NCBI RefSeq assembly: GCF_047124445.1
Contig: NZ_CP138921.1
Location: 3,968,001-4,032,000 of the forward strand
DNA length: 64,000 nucleotides
Source of the DNA: Shimia sp047124445
Lineage (GTDB): Bacteria > Pseudomonadota > Alphaproteobacteria > Rhodobacterales > Rhodobacteraceae
Direction: 5' to 3'
The notes under the pieces are model-generated. The model was given only the letters and a program-made list of their open reading frames with translations, did not search any database and had not been told where the DNA came from. This document shows positions 8,898-17,831 of the stretch, piece after piece; the stretch's first letter is position 1; each line of letters opens with the position of its first letter. Position numbers and translations under genes: made by a program.

Positions 8898-8958
8898 GGG
8901 CTGCGCCTGCCTGGGTGGGCGCAGAATGCGCCTGCCGAGGGGCAGGCAGGCGCAGCCC
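8898..8958. repeat. 61-bp nested inverted repeat
   Basis: Arms of 16 bp (8898-8913 and 8943-8958) are perfectly complementary, and a second hairpin GGCGCA-GAA-TGCGCC sits inside. There is no T-run on either side, so it is not a standard intrinsic terminator. It lies between the ligase stop and the IclR start and resembles a REP-type palindrome. Confidence 0.85.
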
Positions 8959-9035
8959 GGCGGTGCCGGGCAAAGGAAGGCAAGTCTATGCTCATGGGTA
9001 GGCATCTATTTCCGCATGGTGGAATTTTCTATGCG

Positions 9036-10688
9036 TCATGAGAGCTCTTTCCACAAGACCTTGCCGACGCCGGATTTCGGCAACGCGTCGATGAACTCCA
9101 CGATGGTGGGGCACTTGTAGGCGCTCATCTGGGTTTTGCACCATGTGATGATGGCGTCCTCGGTGAGTGTGTCGCGGGCCTCGGTTTGGGGCACGACAAA
9201 GGCTTTCACACATTCGCCGCGCCGGTCGTCTTTGGCGCCGACCACGCAGCATTCGGCAATGTCTGGATGATGCAGCATCAGCATCTCAATTTCGGCGGGC
9301 CAGACTTTGAAGCCTGCGGCGTTGACCATGCGTTTGACGCGGTCGACCATGAAGAAATAGCCGTCTGCGTCACGATACCCGATGTCGCCGGAGCGGAAAA
9401 ACGGCACGCCGTCGATTTCGACAAAAGCTTCTGCGGTCGCCTCGGGGCGCTGCCAGTAGCCGGTGAAATTCTGCGGGGCGTGCATGACAATTTCACCAAC
9501 TTCGCCATGCGGCAGTTCTGTGTCACCGCCGATTTCCAGCACACGGCTGTCGACCTCATAAATGGGCTGGCCGAGGCATTGGCGTTTGGGGGCGTCGATG
9601 GGATTGATGTGGGTGGCGGCCATGGTTTCGGAAAGTCCGTAACCTTCGATGTAGTCTAGCCCGGTCATGTCTTTGAGCCGTTTGGCAATGGCGTCGGGCA
9701 TGGCCGCGCCGCCGCCGCCGATCATCTCCAGCGTGGAGAGGTCGTAGCTGTCAAAATCCGGGTCGTTCACCAGATCAATCGCCATGGTCGCAATCGAGCG
9801 CCAGCGGGAAATTTTGTAGCGTTGGATCAGGCCTGCGGCCAGTTTGGAAGACCAGCGCGGCAGGATCACGTTGCGCCCGCCGGTCAGGATCGGGGCGCAC
9901 ATGCCGCCAACCATGCCGGTCACGTGAAAGAAAGGCAGCGCGGCGAGATGCACGGTGTCCTCATGCGGCGGGTTCCAGATCACGCTGGCGTAGAGGGAGG
10001 CCAGAAAGGTGCGATGTGTATGCATGCAGCCTTTGGGCTGGCCGGTGGTGCCGGAGCTGCAGGGGATGACAGCGAGGTCGTCGCTTGTGGTGTCGCGGGG
10101 CGCTGGGACATGACCTGCGTCTAAGGTCGATTGGAAGCCGGTGATGCCGAGGGTTTCGGCGTCTTGCTCGGACATGGCCTGCGCCAGATTGGGTGGGATC
10201 AGGTCAAAGTCGGTCTGCCCCATGTCGGTCATGCGGGTGCCGATCAGCGTGGCCAGGTCGCCGCGCTTGAGGGCAGGCAAAATGTGCTCCGAGAGCTCCA
10301 AGGCGCAAATTGCAATTTTGGCGCCGGTGTCCGCGACGAGATAGTCGATCTCGGCCTGCTTGTTCATCGGGTTCACTGGCACCACAGCGCCGCCCGCGCG
10401 CAGGATGGCAAAGAAGCTGATGATGTATTGCGGGCAATTTTGGGTGTAGAGCAGCACCCGGTCGCCTTTGGTCAGGCCGACGTGTTGCAAATAGCCAGCC
10501 AGTGCGTCCACCCGGGCGGCGATGTCACGGTAAGTGTAGTCAGCGCCATTGTAGGTCACGGCGATGTTGTCGCCCCATTTGGTCACGGCCTCATCCATGC
10601 AGACATCAATCGGCTGATCTGGCCGGTCAAAGGTCCAGTCTTTGCCAGTGGGCCAGAAATCCGGGATGCGGGCGTTTGGGTGGGGCAT
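9036..10688 (-). CDS. AMP-binding acyl-CoA ligase
   Basis: A 550-aa adenylate-forming enzyme that activates a carboxylic acid to its CoA thioester with ATP. The phosphate-binding loop PCSSGTTGQPKGCMHTH (about 210-226), the A5 motif EGYGLSETMA, the A7-A8 region FRSGDIGYRD..KRMVN and the C-terminal catalytic lysine region SGVGKVLWK are all present. It is close to long-chain or medium-chain fatty-acid ligases. It is divergent from the FadJ-like gene and belongs with the beta-oxidation cluster to the right; the specific acid is unknown. Confidence 0.9.
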   Translation of the reverse strand: MPHPNARIPDFWPTGKDWTFDRPDQPIDVCMDEAVTKWGDNIAVTYNGADYTYRDIAARVDALAGYLQHVGLTKGDRVLLYTQNCPQYIISFFAILRAGGAVVPVNPMNKQAEIDYLVADTGAKIAICALELSEHILPALKRGDLATLIGTRMTDMGQTDFDLIPPNLAQAMSEQDAETLGITGFQSTLDAGHVPAPRDTTSDDLAVIPCSSGTTGQPKGCMHTHRTFLASLYASVIWNPPHEDTVHLAALPFFHVTGMVGGMCAPILTGGRNVILPRWSSKLAAGLIQRYKISRWRSIATMAIDLVNDPDFDSYDLSTLEMIGGGGAAMPDAIAKRLKDMTGLDYIEGYGLSETMAATHINPIDAPKRQCLGQPIYEVDSRVLEIGGDTELPHGEVGEIVMHAPQNFTGYWQRPEATAEAFVEIDGVPFFRSGDIGYRDADGYFFMVDRVKRMVNAAGFKVWPAEIEMLMLHHPDIAECCVVGAKDDRRGECVKAFVVPQTEARDTLTEDAIITWCKTQMSAYKCPTIVEFIDALPKSGVGKVLWKELS

Positions 10689-10806
10689 TGTGCCGTCCTT
10701 TGATCTTGCATGTCCGCGCGGGGCGTGAGCCAGCCTAGCGTGGCTTTGCGGGATTTCAGCGGGAAATTTTGCGCAAGTGTCGTCGCGTCGTTTTTTGCAG
10801 GAAGGC

Positions 10807-10833
10807 CGCGAAACAGATTTTCGCGTGGCGGAA
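10807..10833. promoter_or_regulatory. Inverted-repeat operator candidate upstream of the FadJ-like gene
   Basis: CGCGAAA-N5-TTTCGCG is a perfect inverted repeat (10807-10825). Its right arm overlaps TTTCGCG-T-GGCGGAA (10819-10833), a degenerate version of the TTCCGCA-N-TGCGGAA sites found upstream of the MaoC gene. It lies between the divergent ligase and FadJ-like genes. Confidence 0.45.
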
Positions 10834-10879
10834 GCCGCCGTAGACTGGCGGCAACATGTAGATGCGAGGGAGGCTCACG

Positions 10880-12964
10880 ATGGGCGAGAAAAAGGTCACC
10901 GTGGAATTTGTGGAAGATGTGGCGCTGATCTGCATTGACAACCCGCCGGTGAACGCCAGCGGCGTGGCGGTGCGGCAGGGGATTGTCGATGCTTTGGAAG
11001 AGATCAAGGCGGCGGGGTCCGCGAAAGCAATTGGTCTTTACTGCGCGGGGCGGACGTTCATTGCCGGGGCGGACATCACCGAATTTGGCAAACCGCCGCT
11101 GGAGCCGGGTTTGCCTGAGGTTTGCAACATTCTTGAGGACAATGACACGCCGATTGTGGCGGTGATCCATGGCACGGCGCTGGGCGGTGGGCTGGAAACC
11201 GCGATGGGCTGTCATGCGCGGGTGGCTGTGCCGACGGCGAAGGTGGGTTTGCCAGAGGTGCTTTTGGGGATCCTGCCGGGCGCCGGTGGCACTCAGCGCG
11301 CGCCGCGGCTGGCGGGCATTTCCAATGCGTTGGACTTGATCCTGTCGGGTCGCCATGTGCCTGCAAAAGACGCGCTGAAGATGGGGCTTGTGGATCGCAT
11401 CGACGAAGGTGAGCCGCGCGATGTGGCTTTGGCGGCGGCGAAGGATGTTGTGGCAGACAGGCTGGCAACGCGCCGGACCGGGGAGTTGACCACAACGCCG
11501 GACGACGCGGCGATTGAGGCCACGATGGCTGCGGTGCAGAAGAAGCATCCGCATCTGATCTCGCCGCAGAAATGCGTGGAGTGCGTGGCGGCCTCGACCG
11601 GGGATTTCCAAGACGGTCTGGCATTTGAGCGAGCGCGGTTCATGGAGTGTCTGCCCTCGCCGCAGTCCAAAGGCCTGATCCATGCATTCTTTGGCGAGCG
11701 CGCTGTCGCAAACATTCCGGAGAAGAAAGCGCGGCCGCGGGATATCGCCAGCGTAGGGGTGATTGGTGGCGGGACCATGGGATCCGGCATTTCGACCTCG
11801 GCTTTGATGGCTGGGCTGCCGGTGACGCTGATCGAAGTGTCGCAGGAAGGCCTGGATCGTGGCGTTGCGACGATCACTGGCAATCTGGATGGTGCGGTGA
11901 AACGCGGCAAGATGAGCCAGGAAAAGCGCGATGCGGCACTGGCGAACCTGACAGCCTCGACCGAGATGGAGAGCCTTGCGGAAGTCGATCTGGTGATTGA
12001 GGCGGTGTTTGAGAAGATGGAGATCAAGAAGGAGATCTTCACAAAGCTGGATGCCATCTGCAAAGTAGGCGCGGTGCTGGCGTCCAACACGTCTTACCTC
12101 GATGTGGATGAGATCGCGGCGATGACCAAGCGGCCGCAGGATGTGTTGGGGCTGCACTTCTTCTCCCCGGCGCATATTATGAAATTGCTGGAAGTGGTTG
12201 TGGGTGCGAAGACCGCGCCAGAGGTTGTAGCGACGGGCTTTGCTCTGGCCAAGAAGATGCGCAAAGTGGCTGTGCGGGCCGGTGTGTGTGACGGGTTTAT
12301 CGGCAACCGTATTCTTGGACACTACCTGAAAACCGCGAGCTATTTGGTGCTGGATGGGGCGCATCCCGATCAGGTGGACAAGGCGCTGGAAGGCTTTGGC
12401 TTTGCCATGGGGCCACACCGCGTCGGCGATCTGGCCGGTTTGGACATCGGTTACATGACCCGCAAACGGCGCGAGGCAACCCGCCCTGCAGAGGAGCGCT
12501 ACAGCGGTGCGATTGCGGATCGGTTGAGCGAAAACGAGTGGAACGGGCGCAAGACCGGCAAAGGCTACTTTGTCTATGAAGGACGGCAGACTCTGGAGAA
12601 CCCGGACCTGAACGCCATCATTGACGAAGAGCGTGCCAAGGCCGGCATCACGCCACGTGACTTCAGCGACGCGGAGATTGTCGACCGTTACATGACCGCG
12701 ATGATTTCGGAGGCCGCGCGGGTGGTTGAAGATGGCATCGCGCTGCGGCCGGTGGATGTCGATGTGGTATTCCTCATGGGATATGGCTTCCCGCGTTTTC
12801 GCGGCGGGCCGCTGCATTATGCGGACACGATTGGTGCGGCGGAGCTGGTGAAGCGGATTGAGGCTTATGCCCAAGAGGATGCGCATTACTGGCAAGTGCC
12901 TGCGTTGCTTCGGAAAATGGCCGAGGATGGCACGACGTTTGCCGATTTGAACAAAGGGAAGTGA
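10880..12964 (+). CDS. Bifunctional enoyl-CoA hydratase / 3-hydroxyacyl-CoA dehydrogenase (FadJ-like)
   Basis: A 694-aa two-enzyme protein of beta-oxidation. Residues about 5-190 form the crotonase domain with AGADITEF and the GGGLETAMGCH oxyanion segment. From about 290 a Rossmann domain with VIGGGTMGSGIS binds NAD, and the 3-hydroxyacyl-CoA dehydrogenase catalytic histidine lies in GLHFFSPAHIMKLLE. Two C-terminal helical dehydrogenase domains follow. The length suits the monofunctional-thiolase-independent FadJ/MFP type. ATG 10880 follows GGGAGG and is preferred to 10862. It starts a rightward run with the two acyl-CoA dehydrogenase genes. Confidence 0.93.
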   Translation: MGEKKVTVEFVEDVALICIDNPPVNASGVAVRQGIVDALEEIKAAGSAKAIGLYCAGRTFIAGADITEFGKPPLEPGLPEVCNILEDNDTPIVAVIHGTALGGGLETAMGCHARVAVPTAKVGLPEVLLGILPGAGGTQRAPRLAGISNALDLILSGRHVPAKDALKMGLVDRIDEGEPRDVALAAAKDVVADRLATRRTGELTTTPDDAAIEATMAAVQKKHPHLISPQKCVECVAASTGDFQDGLAFERARFMECLPSPQSKGLIHAFFGERAVANIPEKKARPRDIASVGVIGGGTMGSGISTSALMAGLPVTLIEVSQEGLDRGVATITGNLDGAVKRGKMSQEKRDAALANLTASTEMESLAEVDLVIEAVFEKMEIKKEIFTKLDAICKVGAVLASNTSYLDVDEIAAMTKRPQDVLGLHFFSPAHIMKLLEVVVGAKTAPEVVATGFALAKKMRKVAVRAGVCDGFIGNRILGHYLKTASYLVLDGAHPDQVDKALEGFGFAMGPHRVGDLAGLDIGYMTRKRREATRPAEERYSGAIADRLSENEWNGRKTGKGYFVYEGRQTLENPDLNAIIDEERAKAGITPRDFSDAEIVDRYMTAMISEAARVVEDGIALRPVDVDVVFLMGYGFPRFRGGPLHYADTIGAAELVKRIEAYAQEDAHYWQVPALLRKMAEDGTTFADLNKGK

Positions 12965-12968
12965 CGCC

Positions 12969-14156
12969 ATGGACCTGAGTTATTCTAAAGAAGACTTGGC
13001 GTTTCGCGATGAGGTGCGGGCGTTTCTGGCGGAGCGTTTGCCAGAGGAGATTTCCAGCGCAGTGCGCTCCGGCGGGGAGCTGACCAAGGCGATGATGGAA
13101 GAATGGCACGCCATTCTGAACACGCGCGGTTGGTTGGCGACGATCTGGCCCAAAGAGTTTGGTGGGCCGGGGTGGAGCCCGGTGCAGAAGCATATCTTTG
13201 AGGAAGAATGCAGTCGCGCTTATGCGCCAAGGATTGTGCCTTTTGGACTGAATATGCTGGGGCCGGTGCTGATCAAATTTGGCTCCAAAGACCAGCAGGC
13301 GCATTACCTGCCGCGCATTTTGGACGGCACCGATTGGTGGTGTCAGGGCTATTCCGAGCCGGGCGCCGGGTCGGATTTGGCCTCGCTTAAGACCAAGGCC
13401 GAGCGGGATGGTGACGAATGGGTCATCAACGGGCAGAAGACCTGGACCACCTTGGGCCAACATGCTGATTGGATTTTCTGCCTGTGTCGCACGGATCCGG
13501 ACGCCAAGAAGCAGGAAGGCATCAGCTTTATCCTTGTGGATATGGCGACGCCGGGCATTGAAGTGCGCCCGATCAAGCTGATCGAGGGTGGGCATGAGGT
13601 GAACGAGGTGTTCTTCACCGATGTGCGGGTGCCGATTGGTAACCTTGTGGGGGAAGAGAACAAAGGCTGGACCATTGCCAAGTTTCTGCTGACCCATGAG
13701 CGTACGGGGATTGCCGGGGTGGGCTTCTCGATGCAGGCCTTGGAAGAGGTGAAGGCGATTGCGCGCAGCACAATGCGCGGGGGCAAGCCGTTGATCGAAG
13801 ACCCGCTCTTTGCCGCGCGGATTGCGCAGGCGGAGATTGATCTTGAAGCGATGAAAATCACCAACCTGCGCATGTTGTTCAAGGCACAGGAGCAGGGTGC
13901 GCCGGGGCCGGAGACGTCTTTGCTCAAAATCAAAGGCACGGTGATCAATCAGGAGCTCAAAGACCTCGCGCGACGGGCCTTGGGGCCAGCGGCGGCGCCG
14001 TTCCCCGGCCACGTCACCGAGGGCAACCTGATGTTTGGCCCGGCGGATACCGAGCACAACGCGGCGCGGTATTTCAACAACCGCAAAACCTCGATCTTCG
14101 GTGGGTCCAACGAGATCCAGCGCAATATCGTGACCAAAACCATGCTGGAGCTTTGA
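12969..14156 (+). CDS. Acyl-CoA dehydrogenase, large partner of a pair
   Basis: A 395-aa FAD enzyme that introduces the alpha-beta double bond into an acyl-CoA. The FAD/substrate signature SEPGAGSDL and the C-terminal FGGSNEIQRNI flavin segment are clear. At the position where medium-chain enzymes have YEGT there is FGGS, so the catalytic base must lie elsewhere or in the partner subunit. It starts 4 nt after the FadJ-like gene and is followed 1 nt later by a second dehydrogenase, an arrangement known for heterotetrameric dehydrogenases acting on bulky acyl-CoAs such as steroid side chains. Confidence 0.92.
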   Translation: MDLSYSKEDLAFRDEVRAFLAERLPEEISSAVRSGGELTKAMMEEWHAILNTRGWLATIWPKEFGGPGWSPVQKHIFEEECSRAYAPRIVPFGLNMLGPVLIKFGSKDQQAHYLPRILDGTDWWCQGYSEPGAGSDLASLKTKAERDGDEWVINGQKTWTTLGQHADWIFCLCRTDPDAKKQEGISFILVDMATPGIEVRPIKLIEGGHEVNEVFFTDVRVPIGNLVGEENKGWTIAKFLLTHERTGIAGVGFSMQALEEVKAIARSTMRGGKPLIEDPLFAARIAQAEIDLEAMKITNLRMLFKAQEQGAPGPETSLLKIKGTVINQELKDLARRALGPAAAPFPGHVTEGNLMFGPADTEHNAARYFNNRKTSIFGGSNEIQRNIVTKTMLEL

Positions 14157-14157
14157 G

Positions 14158-15228
14158 ATGGACTTTAATCTGACCGAAGATCGCCAGATGTTGGCGGACA
14201 CGTTGGGGCGGTTTCTGGGCGAGCAATACCCGGTCGAGCATCGGATCAAAGTGGCCTATGACGCGCCTTATCATGATCCTGCGCTTTGGGATCAGTTGGT
14301 GGAACTGGGCGCGCTTTATGCGCTGGCGCCTGAGGATGCCGGCGGCATGGGCGGCGGCGGATTTGATATTTCCGTTGTGTTTGAGGCACTTGGCGAGGCG
14401 TTGTGTCCGGAGCCTGTTTTGGGCGCGCTGATGGCGTCTCGATTGCTGGCCGCCGCCGACGCGGATCAGGAGGCGTTACTGACCGGGGCCACCAGATATG
14501 CGGTGGGCATCACCGAGATCGATGCGCCTTATGAACTGGACCAGATCGCCACCGTGGCCACGGCCAAAGGGGACGGGTTCACCCTGTCAGGGCGCAAGTC
14601 CACCGTCTATGGCGGGCAAGTTGCGGATGTGGTGTTGGTTGCGGCCAAACATGGCGACGGTTTGGGTGTCTTTGCGGTCAACGCAAGCGACGCCAATGTG
14701 ACCGGCTACGGCATGATGGATGGCGGCGGCGCGGCGGAAGTGCTGCTGGATGACACGCCCGCCACGTTGGTTTTGGCGGACGCAGAGGCAGCTCTGCAAG
14801 ACGCTGTAAACGCAGGCATTGTTGCCTTGTGTGCGGAGGCTGTGGGCGCGATGGAAGTGACCCATGCCACCACGGTGGACTACCTCAAACAGCGCAAGCA
14901 GTTTGGTACTCCGATTGGCAAATTCCAGGTGTTGCAGCACCGTGCGGTGGACATGTTGACCGAGATTGAACAGGCGCGGTCTATCACGATCAAGGCGGCG
15001 GCGGAGCTGGGTGGGGCTGATGCGTCCAAATATGCTTCGATGGCCAAAAACATGATTGGTCGCGCGGCGCGATTGGTGGCGGAAGAGAGCATTCAGATGC
15101 ATGGCGGGATCGCCATGACCTGGGAATATGCGGTGAGCCACTATGCCAAACGGTTGATCATGCTCGACGCGCAATTGGGCGACACGGATTACCACCTGAG
15201 CCAGGTGATGAAGGGCTACGCGGCTTAA
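14158..15228 (+). CDS. Acyl-CoA dehydrogenase, short partner of a pair
   Basis: A 356-aa acyl-CoA dehydrogenase homologue, shorter than its upstream neighbour. The N-terminal helical domain and the C-terminal helical bundle with QRKQFGTPIGKFQ and MHGGIAMTWEY are recognisable, but the FAD-binding middle part is divergent and the SEPGAGSDL-type motif is missing. That fits the second subunit of an alpha2-beta2 dehydrogenase more than an independent enzyme; the pairing is inferred from gene order. A strong bidirectional terminator follows. Confidence 0.88.
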   Translation: MDFNLTEDRQMLADTLGRFLGEQYPVEHRIKVAYDAPYHDPALWDQLVELGALYALAPEDAGGMGGGGFDISVVFEALGEALCPEPVLGALMASRLLAAADADQEALLTGATRYAVGITEIDAPYELDQIATVATAKGDGFTLSGRKSTVYGGQVADVVLVAAKHGDGLGVFAVNASDANVTGYGMMDGGGAAEVLLDDTPATLVLADAEAALQDAVNAGIVALCAEAVGAMEVTHATTVDYLKQRKQFGTPIGKFQVLQHRAVDMLTEIEQARSITIKAAAELGGADASKYASMAKNMIGRAARLVAEESIQMHGGIAMTWEYAVSHYAKRLIMLDAQLGDTDYHLSQVMKGYAA

Positions 15229-15245
15229 GCTGTTGACCCGTAAAG

Positions 15246-15277
15246 AAAAGGCGCGCCCGAGGTGGCGCGCCTTTTTT
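15246..15277 (+). terminator. Rho-independent terminator, end of the dehydrogenase operon
   Basis: A perfect AAAAGGCGCGCC / GGCGCGCCTTTT stem with a 6-nt loop and six T. It lies between two convergent genes and can work in both directions. Confidence 0.85.
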
Positions 15278-15278
15278 G

Positions 15279-15734
15279 TTAGCCCAAGATGCCCGGCCAG
15301 TTGGCGAGGCCTTTGGTGATGTTACCGGGAATGTCCTGACGCCAGAGCTCCTGCGCGCGAAGGTTGGCGTTGAGATAGAGCACGTCCTCGTGGATGGTCC
15401 AGGCTTCAGGGATGGTCGGCGCGAGGTAGCCTTTGGACGCGGCATAGGCGCAGTAGCCCCCGAAACGCGGCGCGTAAGTCTCTGGATTGGCTTGGAATTT
15501 GGCCGCGTTTTGCGCGGAGGCAAAGCGCCAGGTCGCACCGTTCCAGTCGACCAGATTGGCGGCGGAGCCTTCGACTGGTTTTTGCTCTGTGAAATAGGCC
15601 ACCGGGTCGTAGCCGTTGATGGCGATGGGGTTTTGGAACACCTCCGGTTCGCGGGCCAAAGCGCGCTGTGGGGTGAGCGCGTAGGCAAGTGGGGCGGTGG
15701 CAAAAAGGCCAAGTGCGGCGCGGCGTGTGAGCAT
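15279..15734 (-). CDS. Exported YHS-domain protein
   Basis: A 151-aa protein starting MLTRRAALG with a twin-arginine-like or Sec signal (about 1-28). The rest is a YHS domain: INGYDPVAYF and a FGGYCAYA segment with its cysteine. YHS domains are small metal-binding modules found with oxidases and copper proteins; the role here is unknown. ATG 15734 follows a perfect AGGAGG and is preferred to an upstream start at 15800. It lies between the acyl-CoA dehydrogenases and the thiolase but its link to that pathway is not evident. Confidence 0.85.
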   Translation of the reverse strand: MLTRRAALGLFATAPLAYALTPQRALAREPEVFQNPIAINGYDPVAYFTEQKPVEGSAANLVDWNGATWRFASAQNAAKFQANPETYAPRFGGYCAYAASKGYLAPTIPEAWTIHEDVLYLNANLRAQELWRQDIPGNITKGLANWPGILG

Positions 15735-15825
15735 GGTTGTTCCTCCTATGTTGGAAGCAATATAGCCGTGCAAGTTTGGCTTTGGACCCCAGGTCACCAA
15801 GAGGTGAACTCTGTGTCAGAATGAG

Positions 15826-15852
15826 AAAGGCGGCCACATTGGACCGCCTTTT
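15826..15852 (-). terminator. Intrinsic terminator after the thiolase gene
   Basis: The stem AAAGGCGG / CCGCCTTT surrounds a 10-nt loop; the minus-strand copy ends in TTTCT. It starts 20 nt after the thiolase stop codon. Confidence 0.65.
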
Positions 15853-15871
15853 GTTGTTCTAGTGTAGGAGG

Positions 15872-17074
15872 TTAGAGAACCTCAAAGAGGCCTGCCGCGC
15901 CCATGCCGCCACCAACGCACATGGTGCAGACGACGTATTTGGCACCGCGGCGCTTGCCTTCGATCAGCGCGTGGCCAACCATCCGTGCGCCGGACATGCC
16001 GTAGGGGTGGCCGATGGAAATGGCGCCGCCGTTGACGTTTAGGATCTCGTGTGGGATGCCCAACACGCGGGCGGAGTGCAGCACCTGACAGGCGAAGGCT
16101 TCGTTGAGTTCCCAAAGGCCGATGTCGTCCATTGTCAGGCCGTGGGCCTTGAGCAGCTTAGGCACAGCATGGATCGGGCCGATGCCCATTTCGTCCGGCT
16201 CTAATCCGGCGGCCGTCACGCCCACGTAGCGCCCCAGCGGCTCAAGGCCTTGTTTTTCGGCCATTTTGGCTTCCATGATCACCGAGGCGGAGGCGCCGTC
16301 CGAAAGCTGGGAAGCGTTGCCGGCGGTGATGAATTGACCTTCATTGACCTGTTGACCGTCTTTGAACACGGGGTTCAAGCCTCGCAGGTTTTCCAAGGTG
16401 GTGGCGGGGCGGTTGCCCTCGTCCTTTTCAAGCGTAACCTCTTGAAAGGACACCTCTTTGGTTTCTTTGTCCATCACGCCCATGGTGGAGGTCAATGGCA
16501 CAATCTCATCGTCAAACTTGCCCGCGTCCTGTGCGGCTGCAGTGCGTTGTTGGGATTGCAGCGCGTAGGCGTCTTGATCTTCACGGGTCACACCGTAGCG
16601 GGCGGCGACGATCTCGGCGGTTTCCAGCATGGACATGTAGAGCGCCGGTTTGTGTTCCTTGATCCACGGGTCCACGCGGCGGTCCATGCGCATTTTATCG
16701 TTTTGCACCAGGGAGATGGACTCCACGCCGCCGCCAATGGCCACGTCCATGCCGTCATGCACGACCTGTTTGGCCGCCGTGGCGATGGCCATCATGCCCG
16801 ACGCACATTGGCGGTCGAGTGACATGCCTGCGACCGTCACTGGCAAGCCCGCACGGACCACGGCTTGACGGGCGATGTTGCCGCCGGTGGCGCCTTGCTG
16901 AAGCGCGGCGCCGATGATGCAGTCTTCAACTTCGTGGCCTTCCAACCCAGCGCGGGAGACCGCGTGAGACACCGCATGACCGATCAGTTCTTGTGGCTGG
17001 GTGTTGTTGAATGCACCGCGGTAGGCTTTGCCAATTGGGGTGCGGGCGGTGGAGACAATGAGGGCGTCGCGCAT
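15872..17074 (-). CDS. Acetyl-CoA C-acyltransferase (thiolase)
   Basis: A 400-aa degradative thiolase that cleaves 3-ketoacyl-CoA with CoA. The nucleophilic cysteine is in DRQCASGMM (about residues 85-93), the catalytic histidine in NGGAISIGHPYG, and the C-terminal base in CMCVGGGMGAAGLFE. It completes the beta-oxidation set with the FadJ-like enzyme and the dehydrogenase pair, and is probably read together with the upstream MaoC gene on the same strand, although 75 bp with a repeat element separate them. Confidence 0.95.
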   Translation of the reverse strand: MRDALIVSTARTPIGKAYRGAFNNTQPQELIGHAVSHAVSRAGLEGHEVEDCIIGAALQQGATGGNIARQAVVRAGLPVTVAGMSLDRQCASGMMAIATAAKQVVHDGMDVAIGGGVESISLVQNDKMRMDRRVDPWIKEHKPALYMSMLETAEIVAARYGVTREDQDAYALQSQQRTAAAQDAGKFDDEIVPLTSTMGVMDKETKEVSFQEVTLEKDEGNRPATTLENLRGLNPVFKDGQQVNEGQFITAGNASQLSDGASASVIMEAKMAEKQGLEPLGRYVGVTAAGLEPDEMGIGPIHAVPKLLKAHGLTMDDIGLWELNEAFACQVLHSARVLGIPHEILNVNGGAISIGHPYGMSGARMVGHALIEGKRRGAKYVVCTMCVGGGMGAAGLFEVL

Positions 17075-17097
17075 GTCTAAATGTCCTGATTTTTCAC

Positions 17098-17140
17098 GTC
17101 GGTTTTGCGTCTGTATCGCGGCTGTTTTGCGGCGGTGCGT
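17098..17140. repeat. 43-bp dispersed repeat, copy 1
   Basis: This intergenic segment aligns without gaps to 28353-28395, with 37 of 43 positions identical. It has an 11-nt internal rhythm around TCGGTWTYGCG. It lies between the MaoC stop and the thiolase start. Confidence 0.75.
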
Positions 17141-17149
17141 TTTGCGACC

Positions 17150-17632
17150 TTAGCTGGCCTGTGCGTAGGTCTCGACACCCTGTTCAAAGCGCAGGTTTTT
17201 CCATTGCGCCACCAGCGCCGGTTTGTCCTCGCCTTTGATTTCGACGGTCACATTCCACTGCATCTCGATCACGCCTGGCTGTGGTTCGGAGTATTTTGCC
17301 AACGTGAAGCGCCCGCGAATTTCGGCGCCTGCTTTGACGGGAGCGACAAAGCGCACCCGGTCAAAGCCGTAGTTGATGCCGGTGCTTTCGGCCTCTGTGC
17401 GCGGCACGGCATCGGCGATCATCTGGCTGAGCAGGGAGAGCGTCAGGAAGCCGGGGGCCACGGTGGTGCCATAAGGTGTGTCCTTGGCGGCGTCCGGATC
17501 GGTGTGGATGGTTTGCGCTTCGCCGGTGGCCTTGGCGAAAGCGTCGATCATGGCTTGATCGATTTTGACCCATTTGGAGAGGCCAAATTCGCAGCCCACA
17601 CCGTCTTCGAGTTTGAGAATTCTAGAAATCAT
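17150..17632 (-). CDS. MaoC-family hot-dog-fold acyl-CoA hydratase
   Basis: A 160-aa protein with the R-specific hydratase motif region: the ATGEAQTIHTDPDAA segment supplies the Asp/His dyad (family pattern D-x-N-P-x-H-x-D), followed by TTVAPGFLTLSLL. It would hydrate a 2-enoyl-CoA. ATG 17632 follows GGGAG and is preferred to an upstream start at 17728, which would run through two palindromic operator-like sites. It is transcribed toward the thiolase gene. Confidence 0.88.
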   Translation of the reverse strand: MISRILKLEDGVGCEFGLSKWVKIDQAMIDAFAKATGEAQTIHTDPDAAKDTPYGTTVAPGFLTLSLLSQMIADAVPRTEAESTGINYGFDRVRFVAPVKAGAEIRGRFTLAKYSEPQPGVIEMQWNVTVEIKGEDKPALVAQWKNLRFEQGVETYAQAS

Positions 17633-17665
17633 GTGACCGGCTCCCAACCCTTGTTTGTTAAGGTA

Positions 17666-17680
17666 TTCCGCAATGCGAAA
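17666..17680. promoter_or_regulatory. Palindromic operator candidate, site 1
   Basis: TTCCGCA-A-TGCGAAA, an inverted repeat with one mismatch, centred 41 bp upstream of the MaoC start codon. Confidence 0.5.
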
Positions 17681-17742
17681 TTTAGTTTCACTTGTGACTA
17701 GGAGACGGGATTCGGAGCGATCTGTCAATATGCGGAAGTTAA

Positions 17743-17757
17743 TTCTGCATTGCGGAA
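17743..17757. promoter_or_regulatory. Palindromic operator candidate, site 2
   Basis: TTCTGCA-T-TGCGGAA, the same inverted-repeat consensus as the site at 17666 with one mismatch, and a further half-site TGCGGAA at 17731-17737. Two full sites and a half-site within 92 bp point to a regulator with cooperative binding. Confidence 0.5.
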
Positions 17758-17831
17758 TATGTGGTTCGGCACGCCAAAGGCTGTGCTCCGAAACATCGGA
17801 AAAGGAGCATCGCTTGAGTTGTTTGGGAGGC

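Noticed and set aside
10583..12970. 795-codon leftward open frame opposite the FadJ-like gene
   Set aside because: It is His/Arg/Gln-rich, matches no family and is a mirror of the well-supported rightward gene.
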